The notes below the pieces were generated by a model. It made no database searches and was not told where the DNA came from. It saw nothing but the letters and a program-made list of their open reading frames with translations. The translations under genes and the position numbers were made by a program. Source: Girardia tigrina (Eukaryota; Platyhelminthes; Tricladida; Dugesiidae). Taken from it: a stretch of DNA of 64,000 bases. This document shows positions 13,201 through 27,100 of this stretch, in pieces; within the stretch, counting starts at the first letter, position 1; every line of letters starts with the position of its first letter. Location of the stretch: positions 40,505 to 104,504 of the forward strand of contig MQRK01219513.1 of the NCBI GenBank assembly GCA_001938485.1, read 5' to 3'.

Positions 13201-16200
13201 ACGAAATAAATACTAAGAATTTTTTAAGTGTCATAAAAAAGTAATTTTACCCTAAGTAAAAATAAATTCAGAAAGCAAAACTTTGGACGTATGAAGTATA
13301 ACTTTATTAGTATACAAGATGGTGCAACAGTAGATACACAGTGAAAAAAGAGTAAAATAAGTAGATATTTACTGCATTTACAGGGTTTACCAAGTTATTT
13401 TGAAAATTTCCCAATTAATTTTGAAAAAAAAATAATTTTTAATTTAAATACCATATGGCTTAAAAGCAATTTATATCAAATGAAGATAGAAATAGAATCG
13501 TCGATGTGTATGCTAATTGCGAACTCATCCTCGCCAATTGCACGAATTCTAAGGTTTAAACCGCCAACCGTTTATGTAGTTATAATCAAATATAAGAATG
13601 GCGAGAATATCGAGAGAAAAGCGAGAGGCGGAGTACGAAGAAAAAGCACTATCCGACGAAGAAAAAAGTATTTTGCTTCAAAGGGTTGACGAAGATGGTA
13701 CTTTAACGCTAAAATGCGTTAAAAGAAAAATGTCTTGAAGTGTTTAATGTTGTTGGAAAATCAACAGTTGATCGATTATCTTAAAGATTTCACATACAGT
13801 TTCAAACGAATTCATGTTATTCCAGAGCGAAAAAGGATGTTGATGTGATTAATAAACGTGTAGCTTACTCCAAGGAGTTTATGAATACATTGACGGCAAC
13901 TGATGATTCAAAAATATATTTTGGATGAAGTTGGCTTTAGCGTTTCTATGAGAAAATAAAATTTTCTTATGAAAATTTGGAAGATCTGTGGGAACAAGAC
14001 CGGTTTACACAGCCCCATCTCTGAGAACCAAGAATTTTTCTGTCTGTTCAACAATGAACAAACATGGCATTTTTGATTTTAAAGTTTCCCTATCGCAATT
14101 TAATTCACAAAAATTTTATGATGTTTTAGAATCGCTATTAGGAATGTTTGAGACAAGGGGAATTTTTCTGTGGTAATCATTATGGATAATGTTCCATTTT
14201 ACAAGTCACAGGCAATATAAAAACTGATAGAAAATAAAAAGCATAGATTGATCTTCCTGCCATCTATTCACCATTCTTAAATCCTATCAAAAATCTGTTT
14301 GCAAAATGGAAACAGTTAGTCAGATCAAGAAGTCCACAAAGGGAGGATGAGTTTCTTGCCTTGATTGGAAGTGCAGCAAGGAATATAACACGTGAAGACT
14401 GCATCAATTTTTATCGACATATGTTCACTTATATAATAAGATCGGCACGTGGCGAAATAATATTAGAATAAACATTTTTATTTTTTTGACGTCTTGATAT
14501 ATTTAAATACATTAAAAAGTTTTAATTTTAATATTGTTTTAAAAAAAATTATGAAAAAATACAACAGAATGTTTTATCCCTCTTAGTGATTTTTTTCCAA
14601 CATTTTTAATAAAAATATTCTTTTTCAAAATTGATTGAGAAATTTTCAAAATTTCGTTGGAAATAATGTAGTTTTACAAACAAACTAATATCGCATAAAT
14701 ATCATCTTTCAATAGGAGTACGAATGGCGCTTAATAGAGCAAGTATATACTTTTAATCATTTCTTTGGCAATTTAACCATGACAGGTTTTTGGACAGATT
14801 AACAGCGCAAATGGATACTGAAACAATACTGAAAAACAGAAAACAGTGAACTTGTAAAAAGCAGTGGATTAAAACCTTTGCAATACTTTCTTTGACAAAG
14901 GCTAACGATTTATCGACTATGTGACAAATTTGAACAGAAGTGGATTATCCACAATGCACCGAGAATTGGACGACCAAAAAATATGCAAGAAAATGAATTT
15001 GAAGATACTTAGACATTCATTCAGAGCCCTCAAGATTAAAACACAGGGCTTCATCTGAATTTAATTGAGCGGAGATCATTGGGGCAATTGGGAGAATAGT
15101 AAAGGATTAGAGATGTAAAAATTAAAATTTCTCTAAAAATTTTAACTTAAAATTTCCCAAAAGATGGATTGAAAGCTGTGGCGCCATCAACTCGCCTCCA
15201 CTGTTGCTAGATTTAACTCTTATGGACTTATATTTTTAAAGTACTATAAAAGATAAAGTTCTTAAACACAAGCCCCACAGCGTTGAAGATATGATTTAGT
15301 TCATTTAGGAAGCTTGTTAAGAAATTCATGCTGATAAAAATCTTTGTTCCAGAGTGTGCATCATGCACAGTGCAAGAGTGTTCGTTTACTATAAGGAAAG
15401 GGTGTTAATGCTGGCGGCAATTGGTTTGAGTATCTGTTGGATTAGAGCTTATTATTACAAGTTTCTTTCTTACAAAACGTGCTTCTTATTATTTGTTTAT
15501 GAAACATCAGTTTGTTGACATAATATATGTGAGGAATATTTTGAATGTTTGATGTTTTGTGTTTGAATGTGTATGTTGATTTGGAAATGTGTCTCTCCTA
15601 CCCTGATAGATGATTAATGTTTTAATTCTTATTATCTAAAAATATGTAATGTTTAAATNNNNNNNNNNNNNNNNNNNNNNNNNNNNNNNNNNNNNNNNNN
15701 NNNNNNNNNNNNNNNNNNNNNNNNNNNNNNNNNNNNNNNNNNNNNNNNNNNNNNNNNNNNNNNNNNNNNNNNNNNNNNNNNNNNNNNNNNNNNNNNNNNN
15801 NNNNNNNNNNNNNNNNNNNNNNNNNNNNNNNNNNNNNNNNNNNNNNNNNNNTCAATTTTCGCTTTGAATGCAAATGTACGAAAGTTTTGACAAAGATTGT
15901 TTTGAGGACAATCAAAATTGTTGTTTAAATAAAAATATAAAAAATCAAATTGGTGTTCTTAATAATATATACAGTTAATATATAAGTGTTTTCTCTTTTC
16001 TAATCACAGTATACCTACTGTTGCACCACCCTGTATAAATGGTATAAAATTCATTTATTTTTATTTCATTTCTCATTATTAATAAATTAATTTTATTACG
16101 TCCTCATTGCTGGATCGTTGCATAATTCTACATTTAGTCTTTTCGTTCGTTCTTCAAGTCTTGTTTCTGTCAATTTCAACGGACCCTCTTTATCTGCAAT

Positions 16201-18115
16201 TGCTTTTTTGATGAGATTTATACTTTTCTCGCAGTCGAATATGTCTTGAACAGTCTGAAAAATGTATTTTTTTAAATGTGTTTTGACGATATCGGTTTAT
16301 TTTACATAATAATAAGACTTTTGAAATTTTGTTTTTCTTTTGGTGTTTGCTGGTTTCGTCGATTTTTAGTCATTATTCAAATTTATCGGCAAACGTAATG
16401 TACTCTAATTTTGATTAAAACTCAACTTCAAACTTTCTCTTCAGAAAAAAAGTTTAAATTTACTTATTTTTTATTAATTTTATATATCCATTAAACTTTT
16501 AAATGATAAGGGACAAAATTAGTTCTTTTTTCTTATTGTAAAGAAAAGGATATCTTACAAAGAAGGTATATATTACCGTAAAGATGCTTTAGCTGACTGA
16601 CATAAACGGAAATGTTTCTCTAAGTTAAGAGTTGAAGATTGTGTCATTATTGATTAAGAACGATACGATACATCGACCAACCACTAAAGACGAAATTTAT
16701 TAAAATAAATCATATTACAGAACTCTGTAATTCTGAAAATATTAGATTTTTCAAAATCTATCAAAACTTAATGGAGCTTTTGTACCACATAATCTAAGCG
16801 AGGAAAATCGGTTAAATTCTGTTTAATATGAAATTTGGTATATAAATGCCATGAATATATATGTTTTAAATAAAATTGTTAAAAGAAATGTGTCATATGT
16901 TGTACATAAGAACTTTCTTCATGAAAAATTCTAGACAAGCCGTACCAGCCACCCTACGTTACCTAAGAAACCGTTTTTTGTCTTAAGATGATCAAAAGGT
17001 TTCGAAAAACCAAATGATCCTCTGGAAAGCATTCCTCACAATTTAACGAAATAAAGTCAGCCATTTATGGTCGAAATGACGAACAAAACAGCTATTGCTT
17101 TTTTCAAATTATGCAGGATAAAATTTTCATTTATTCAGGTCTTTGTAAAATGGTTTCAATGTTACCAATTTAATCCTTTTACTGAAATAAAAAAATCATC
17201 ATAGTTCTTTGTACAAAAAGTTGAAGAAAAAGTTTTAAAAAAATAACAATGTTTAAATCAACAATTCAATGACAAGACTTTGTTTAAAGTTTTAATTTCC
17301 CTTAAAAATCGGCATGAACGTTCCTGAAAATCAACGCTGAAGTTATTTGAAAATGAAGAAAAATATAAAAACATGAATTCAATGAAAAACAAAATTTAAA
17401 GATTAACTAGTAAATCAAAAAATTAATTTTTTTTAATATCTATTCTTTATGCAGACATATGTCTACTTTGCCAACAAAGTTTTTAAATTTTAAAAATTTA
17501 AAATTTAAAAAATTTTAATTAAAAAAACACAATAAAAAATTAATATTAACTACTTATAATTTATAAGTAGATCTTTTTCAATTAATATTGTTCTAGAACT
17601 CCGAATTTACCGTTTTTTCCTATTTTGGGATCATAAAAAGTTTTTTTTGATCAAATTTTCACATAATCATTTATTGTCATCGAGAATGAGTAAGTGTGCA
17701 AAGTTTGAATAAAAATTTATTGAGTTTATTTATCCTTCAAAAATAGGTTTCTAAATTCCATAGATTATATATATAAAAAGTAAGCTAAACAAGAATCAAA
17801 AAAATTAAATTTTTTATATCAATTCTTTATGCAGACAGAACTCTATTTGGCCAACAAAGTTGTTAAAATTTAAAAAATTTTAATTAAAAAATACAATAAA
17901 AATTAACTACTTATAGTTTATAAATAAGAATAAATCTTGCAATTATTATTGTTGGGGAAATCCGAATTTTCCGTTTTTTTTCCATTTTTGGATCTTAAAA
18001 AGTTTATTTTGATCAAATTTTTACATAATCATTAATTGTCATCGAGAATGAGTAAGTGTGCAAAGTTTGATGAAAATCGATTGAGTAAAGGCCTTCAAAA
18101 ACAGGTTTCTAAATT

Positions 18116-18156
<41 letters not shown>

Positions 18157-19773
18157 AAGTTAATAAAAAGAATGGAAAAAGTATATTTAACGGCAATATA
18201 TTTCGACCGATCAACTGTTATCTTCATGCCACTGATTAATAATTTAATTCACCTGTATAAAAATGCAAAAAATAATGATTTTATAAACTTTTCTGGTGTT
18301 GTTTTTTAATGTAAATGTAATGAGTACAATGCCACAAACATTGGAAAGACTGTCTGACATCTCTGTACACGAATAAAAGAGCTAAGTCGAAATGAGGTCG
18401 AGCAATATTGCAGAACATAGGAAAAATTGTAAATGTGATATTTACATTGATAATTTCAAGATTCTGTGTAAGCATTTTGATAGTTATTTGTAGAGTGTCT
18501 TGTGAAGCACTGTTAATTAGGTCACGATGTCTTATCATTTTTCAAGCGGCTGTCTCAATTAGGGTATTGAGAATTTTCGATCAGTGAGATTTCATGAGAT
18601 TGATTATGTAATCACTATTTTTTTGCATTTCTGAATTAAAAAGGTGAATTAAATTATTAGTCAGTGACCTGAAGAGAACGGTTGATCTATTAAAATATAT
18701 TGTCATTAAATATATTTTTTAATTAATGAATTTTATATTCAATAAATTTTTTTTCATCCGGCGGAAGCTTACCAATAAATACAATTCTTCATTCAAAAGA
18801 GATTTAAACACTATGAGTACTTTACAATTTGAAAAAGTACATGAAAAATATATTGTGAAAGCTTCTTAAATGAACCGAGATCTTGCTTGCTTACATATTT
18901 CTGGAAAGAAAAACTAATCTATGAAGTTGATTGGGAAAAGAGAATCCTAGAATAAAATAAGCTAAATTTAATTTTAAAGTAATAATTTCTTAATCTTGAA
19001 AAATATATTTAGGAGATATTGCTATTAAAATTCAATTTTGAATCCTTTAGCAAAGTTTTAACAGTTTTAACCGTCAAAGCCTCATATAATAGATTCGTTT
19101 AAGTTTTGCATAAGTATTAATTTCTATAACGTACTCTTTGTAAATGTGCTTGTAATTTATTTCTGGCATTTGCTAACTCTTGAACTCTTGACAAAAGAGC
19201 ATTATTAACATTATTGAAGTTACTCCACATGAGATTTGCACAGTTACGAATCATCAGATCGATTTCTCCTCTTAAAGCTTCTGAAGCTGCTCTGCATTTT
19301 TGAGATCTGCTAATGTTGTCTTGTGTGAATTTTGCCCAACTAGTTGGAATACTGATTCTAAAAAAAGAAGAAGAATAAATGCTGAAAAAGATTATCTAAA
19401 TATCAAACTGAAATAAACTATTGTAATAAGATCAGAGGTTATAAATAAAGAAATCAATCTAATGGAACATTTTTTCCAATATTTTAAAAATTTTGTTTAT
19501 TATTATCTTCATTAATTATGTATATCAGTGTATAGTATATATAATATTTTATTTAATATGTAAAAGATTTCTGAGATAAAGCTTATGTTGTGATTTATAT
19601 TTTTTTCATGTATTAATTAGTTGATTTATTTTCTACAGAATTTTTCATATTTTGTGCTTCTTGCTGCCTTGGGTTGGAGGAATTAAATTGGCTTTTTTCC
19701 CAGAAGAAAGATTTAATTTAAATTTTGTATATAATAATATTGATTTAATTATATATAATTTATATAATCTGAT

Positions 19774-19822
<49 letters not shown>

Positions 19823-22800
19823 TATTTACCTATATTTTATCATATCGGTCATCCAACTTGAAGTAACCGGTAAAGGTAGGGTTCTCCAGTCGGAACTTGG
19901 CAACATATGTATATACGAATATATATTAATAAATACAAATATAATGAAGACTAATAAAAATAGAAATATGGATAGGAATATTGGTTAACAATAGGGTGAC
20001 CAGATCAACAATCCGGTTTTCCTGAGAATCGATTAAAAAACCGGAGATTTAAAAAACTGATGATATTTTACAGAAAATTCAAATTTTAGATATTTTATTG
20101 TTCTTTTGAAATTTACATTTTTAAAACTATGACTAGTTGTATATTTCACTTGAAACAGCCGCTTTTAGAAGATTTTTTGTACTTCTTCTGTTAAATATTG
20201 ATGAAATTCTTTGCGTGACATTTCGAAATTGGCTTTGATTCCCAATTCAGCTTTAATTAACTCTACTTTCATCCGGTCGCGATCATCAGTACAGCGTCCA
20301 TTCATTATTGAAAAGATTCTTTCGATGAAAGAATTATATTTCCTATTTTAAAATTTTTAGGGCTTGTCCATGAAATATACGATGGAAATATATAAAATTT
20401 ATGCCTAAATGAATTTTTTAAAGTGAAATTCAGATAAAAAAAATTAACTGAATACAAAATTCAGTGAATTTTGTATTCAAGTTACAATCAAATTATTGTT
20501 TTACATAAGGTTTGTAAAGCGTTTTAGTGCGTATTTGATTTAAATCTGTCAAATATTTTCGTACATAAATTTATATATTCAAAATGTGAGAATATTATTT
20601 TTCTTAAAAACCCAGAGATTTTGATTCGAAAACTGGAGAACCGGAGAATGAAAATATTTACGAAGGCTTCGGGTCAAAACCGGAGATTTGGTTACCCAAG
20701 TTAATAAATATTTATATGAAAATAACCAGGAAAACTTTGTCATTTAACTAGAGAATGTAATGAAAAGTATATAGGCTTAACAGTTTTCAATCGTAAATTT
20801 GTTACTTAGTCCATCAATCTACAATTCATTTGTTTTTTGTGTTGTTCTTAAAAAATGATTGTTCTTTATATTAATTATTTTACTAAATCCTTTATTCTCT
20901 GTGCTACTGAAACTTAGTATTTTCTAAGACATTAATTTAAATCTGGCAAAATTCAATTTCTAAAATAATATTTGTAGTAAACTCTTACGTATTGTCAAAT
21001 AATTCGATTCCCGGATAGTACGCAAGACCGCTTGATGTGTTTTTTAAATGGTACATTTTATCATCAAGTTGTTGAGAATGTGATTTGTCCTTCAAATCTT
21101 TTTCGCATTCGTTTTGAGCAGCTCTGTTCATCCTTCAAATTATTCAGTAAATAATTAGGAATTGAATGTTAATTCTACTTTTTACTTCATTTGAATTTCA
21201 CCTCTTTGAAGAAACTTGTTCATTTTATCTTGACACTTCTTAATTGACTCGACTTCCTAACATAAATTAAGTACCATAGTTTTTAAAATTGATATTACTT
21301 TTATTAAACATTTTTCAACATCATCTTGAACTTGGTCTATTCCTTGTCGACTTTCTCTTTCTACAAGGCAATGTTCGGATATTGCTAACGGTTTTTGCGT
21401 ATGTTCTAAATAATCTTTTAAAACGCGCAAATGCTCCTTAAATAGAAATAATGTATGAAAATTAAAAATTAAAAATTAAAATTATACTCTTAGATTTTCT
21501 TGTTCAATGTCCATACATCTGATTTCTTGATCTAATTCTTGTCTCCAAAATGATATGTCTTGTACTCGTTCATCTAAATTATAATTTTATTATTTTATAT
21601 AAATAAATAATATAATCAAACGAATATTTGTTATGTTTCCAAAATATCATAAATATTGAAAATATAATTTAAATTGATTATTTTTTATCTTGTTAATTTT
21701 CTCGAATGAAATTAATTTCTTTTTTTATTCTGAAAGTTATTTATTAAAAATTTTTAATAAAATTATTTTTAAAAAAATGAGAAAAAAAATAATAATTGCA
21801 ATTTTTCATTTTTACTCGATTTTGTGAGAATTTATACGATGAGAATTCGAAAAATATTCCAGATGGAATTAATTAATATTTATTAGTAATTTATTGTATT
21901 ATTTTCATTTTTACAAATTATTCATTTATAATTAACTATATAAAATTATTTAAATAAACTTTTTTCTAGAAATTTTCAATTAACTCAATTATGAGGATTT
22001 ATTTTGTTAAATTAAATATTCTTTTCAAAAAAGAATATAATTAAATTAATTAAAAATAAGAAGATTATTTATATTTTTATTTAATATTGTTCATTAAATC
22101 TGAATGCAAAACCTGACTGCTAGGGGATTTTATTTTATTTTAATGAATACCAGGCATGGCTAATAATTTACTGAAATATGCCAAGTTAAAGAAATTAAAA
22201 TATTTTCTATAGAAAAATTAATGGAAAGGATATTATTATTTTTATTATTCTTTTGGATAGACTACTTTTAAAAATTTTTTAATTATTTAATTATAATTAT
22301 TTTTAATTACTAACAATCGTTTTATTGAATTAAAATTAAATTAATTTTTTCGCATGAACAGATCTATTTATTTTTTTTCGAAAACTATTTTTCAAAATAA
22401 AATCCCATTTTTAACGTAGAATTATTTTTGTTTAATGGTAATTAAAATTATAAATTGTGAAATTATTATCAATTTAAAAATATGAAAAAATTTATGGTAA
22501 TATTGTATAATTATAAATTATATTACTTCTTAAAATGAGAAGCCGTTGATAAATAACGTAAATGTTTAAGGGTGTTGTGTTTTTTGTTACGAAAAGTTAC
22601 AAAGAGAGGGGCTGGGTCCCTATTGAGTTACATAGCATACTTTCTGAATAATCATATTAAATTATAACATTACCCAATGTTGAGTTCGTTGAGTGACGAT
22701 TCATAATATAATTGGGATTTTTTAAAGTTAGAAAGTGAGGAATGATATGTAAAACTAATCATACAAGTCAGTATATGTTACCAATCGTAAACTATACTGA

Positions 22801-24071
22801 TGTAAATTACGTCGACAAATCCTTTATTAGCATTTGTGGAGTGATAAAATATCGTCTCCTGTAACCTCAATTTCAAGTAATTCTCATTTTGTTACAAAAC
22901 ATTGCAAGTTTGAAGAGGGATTAAACACTTTCAATTACGAGTTATGTAATTAATTTTCTTAAAATGCAAGTGATCCAATAGGTTCAGTTGTTTATGTTTA
23001 GCAAATTCCAATAAAAAAGTGTAGGCGCCTGTCGTCGAGGATGTCCAGAATCCTAAAACAGTTATTAAAAATACTTTTAAAAAGATTCGACTGTTTACAA
23101 AAAATATAACTACCTTAATTTGTTGCTGAAATGGACTAAAATATAAATCTTTATATTTGAAAGATTAGTTGCGTTGCTAACAGTTTACTACAAATAAATA
23201 ATAACTACACATTTTTCCTATTAAACTTTAAAATATTTTAGACCATGGACGTATATTTACAAGAATTTTAAGATATGTATATTTCAAATCCAAATTTATT
23301 TGAAAATGTATATAATTATTCCTTAGAGCCGATTAAAATCTTTGAATATGAAGAGAAAAACAGATCAAAACAGAAAGGTTTCTTTGAAAAAATATGTACA
23401 CAAAGCTGAGTAATGAAATTATTAAAGGAAGAAAACATTAAAGAGCACAAACAAATAATCAAAATATCATATTCTGAAGGATTTAAAGAAAGTAAGAAGA
23501 GTTTTTGCAATAGTATCTTCTATTACGATAAATAAATAAACAAAGTATCCTTTACAAACTAACATTGATAAAAAAGTGACATTATAACTATTAAGAATAT
23601 TAATTGGGTTTTCTTTACATTTATTTATATCACAATTTGAATTGCCACCAGAACAATTCTCTGTATAACTTATTGATAATCGTTAATAATATTCTTTAAC
23701 GTCTTATTATTCACACAAATTTAAATTATAATTTAATTATTACAAAAATAATTTATACTTCAAATTTGAAATAATTTTTATTTATTTTAAGAAAATATTA
23801 TTTATGAAATATTAGTTTAATTTTAAAGTGATTATTTAAATTTTAATAATTGATTAAACAACCCGACGTTTTAAAATATTTAAAATATCAATCTTCCATC
23901 TGGGTGGGAGAAACACAATCCTAAAACAAAATGCCAAACAACACACAATAAACACCATTCAAAAATATTCCTCACAATAACTAACAAATATAATTGCTGA
24001 TAATGGAAAAAGAATTTCCAAAATATGTACAATAATTGCTTTCATAAAAAGCTTTAAAAAAATTATTTTTT

Positions 24072-24119
<48 letters not shown>

Positions 24120-27100
24120 ACTTATTTTCAATAATTTATGTCTCATTGCAAAATGGTAAATTTCTTATTATAATCCCATATATTCTTGAACAATGATAAA
24201 ATAATTATCTCAAAATTAGTTTTCTATTAAAAAATAATCTCCATCTGGAAATATCATTATAAACTCAAACATTTTAAGGACGAATTAATAATCTGACTTA
24301 AAAAATAGAGATCTTGTTCCCTAAGTAAATGTATTTTGTACACAATCGGGAGCCACATGCCCACAATAACAGTTATGATTTTAATTACTATCATTAATTA
24401 CAGATTAAATTGATTTAATTAACGAAAATTAGCAAATTTTGAATTTTGTGAAGGAAATCATTGTTAAATTTAATAATAAAAAAACTGTAGGCAAATTGTT
24501 TTGGAGTAATTGATGCATTTTGAAGCAATAAAAAGGTGAGAAATTGCCTTAATTGAAAAAAATTGAACAAAGAATACATTGTCATTTGAATCTGGGGAGA
24601 AAACTAAATTCAATTAATTTTTAAAAAATTAAACCCTAAATTACATTAACTCTTCGAAAATATTTTAATTAAAAATTATTCCAATATTTGAAGATAAATT
24701 AAAGTCGATTATTTGTTTTATTTCTTTGCTAAAAAAAATTGATGCTTAAAAATTTTTCTTAATTATTTTGTTTTAATGAATTCGAAAATGACAATTATTT
24801 AAATTTTGTGAAATTCAATTTACATTTTTTATTGTTTTAAATTAATTTTCAGAACATTCACTTTTTTTATAGAAAAAACAATAATCTTCAAAAAGTAGAA
24901 TTAGAAATTTTATAAAAGGAATTTGAGAATCTATAACTGAGTCGTTTTTTTTTGAAAGTGGTCAAATTCTATTTGTCAATTATTTCCAGTTGCCAGTGGT
25001 TATATGCACAAATTCTAGTAATTTATCAATAAAGCATTTCAGGTTACTTATATTCCATGTAGATACGCTCATTCTTGATACATAAGTTTTCAGAGTTAGT
25101 TCAAAAAGTGAGCTGTTTGATTTTAATGTCGCTTTAACTCTAAATATCTCAATTTAAGTATAAATTGACTAGGCTACTTTCAAAATAAATCTTTCAAATA
25201 CATTATTCCGAGATAAAAGTTATTATTGCTAATCAATGTTACCTTTAATTTTTAATCCCTACTTAATTGAATTAGAAAATAATTTTAATTCTTAGGTCGT
25301 TAATATTATTTATAAGTGTACAACAAATTTATTACATATAATATTAAAAAAACTGATGTTAAAAGCTTTTGTAACTAATTTTGTATCTTAAAATGTTAAA
25401 ATTGTTAATTATTAAAATACAGTCATTAATAAATACTAATAAAACGCTATAACAAGTAACACAACAAAAAATAACTTTTAGAGAAATAAAAGCTTGGATT
25501 TAGACCTCTGTTGTGTATTACTTAAAATTACGGAAAAATTCTGATGGCGAAGGAATATTTAATCCTCTTTTATCTAAGGAAACAAGTCTGTCAATAACAA
25601 TATTCCCGTATACTCTTCTCATATCGAGATGTCTAGAAGAATTTTTCTTTTTTCACTTCTATTAAATAATTTTAAATGTTTTGGAAAAATACTACTGGCT
25701 TCGACAAAATACTTCTACGTTTATAAACATGTTAAGAGTAAAAGCTTTATGGGCTTCATGTTTTGTTCATCTTCGAACTTGGTCATAAAAGTCGTTACTT
25801 ATGATTTTTTTTACATTGTATAAAATTTCTTTATTTACTTCTTGATCATAGTTTGATCATATACGACCTAATATATCTTATATACATTGAATATAGTTAA
25901 CTTAAATTAATACCAAAACATTACTTTGTTTCAAAAAACCGAAGCCACACTTTGACAATTGTTAATGAGACACTTTGTCTAATATTATTCCAAAGCAGTA
26001 TGAAGACATTGAACTGCAAGCCTTACTTGATGAAGATGATGCCCAAACGAAACAACAATTAGTTGACTCGTTAGATGTGACTCAGCAAACAATTTCAAAT
26101 CGCTTGCATGACATGGCCAAGATTCAGAAAGAAGGACGATGGGTTTCGTATGAATTGACTGAAGGTCAGTAAGAAAATCGAAGAACAACGTGTGAACTTT
26201 TGCTTGATCGGCAGCAACGCAAGTCATTCATGTATCGAATTATCACCGGTGATGAAAAGTACATTTATTTCGATAATCCAAAACGAAACTTCACGATTCT
26301 TCTTCCAAAGCCGGGAAAACAAGGTCAATATAGGGAAGTCTCTTCTTGGAGACCAATTGCATTACTAGAGTGCGCTTAAAGGATACTGGTAACGCTATTG
26401 AGAGACCAATTGAATGAATAGATTAAATTTTACGAACTCCTACACCCAATGTAGAAGAGTCTTTGACCACATGATGGCTGTGCTGAGAATAACTTTCTCA
26501 TTAGGGCGATCCAGGACAAGTACGTTTAATTGATGGATGGGATGCAGTTCAATGCTACTATGCTGGACTGTGCTGATGCATTCGGTTCAGTTTTAGTGAA
26601 GATCATCCTGAAACTGTTGAGAAGGATGAGTGTAGGAGAGGATTCCTGCGACCTGATTAGGCAGCTGTACAAGGACTGCTCGTCTGCGTACAAGTGCGAC
26701 AACACGGTGATGAAACTATCATTTTATTGTTTAAATCCCAAATAATATAAGTTTTACAATTTTTTTTATACAAATTCAATATAATAATATTATAAATAAT
26801 GATGCTTTCTGTTAAGAATTTAAACAAAATTTTCAAAAGAGGGGCGCTTTTGTCGGAGCACTTTTGTCGGGTCATCCCCCATCACTTATTTTGATCAATG
26901 GCTCACGAATTGGCGGAACAGAAGTTCACAAAACACGAAGAAGTGCGAAAATAGCTCAATAAATGGATTGAGTCTAAACAACCGAAATTCTTTTTTGATG
27001 GAATCCATAAATTATCAATAAATTGGAATAATGCTGTTGTTAATCATGCTTTAATAAAAGTTGTTAATATGTTTTATTAAATTTTTTGGGGATTTTAAAT

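Larger units (their letters stand above)
13315..16033 (+). mobile_element. IS630/Tc1-mariner-like transposon with nested insert
   Basis: The ends are 34-base inverted repeats with five mismatches (CAAGATGGTGCAACAGTAGA at left; CAGGGTGGTGCAACAGTAGG, reverse complement, at right) and a TA duplication (13313-13314 and 16034-16035). The plus strand carries a broken DDE transposase at 13590-14470. After it comes a second, unrelated transposase relic (14740-15415), a piece of repeat R1 (15525-15658) and the N gap 15659-15851. This explains the 2.7-kb length where such elements are normally about 1.3-1.5 kb. Confidence 0.8.

Noticed and set aside
15622-15915. Frame made mainly of unknown residues
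   Set aside because: It spans an N gap; the open frame is an artefact. The same holds for frames across 36127-36802 and 62837-62999.
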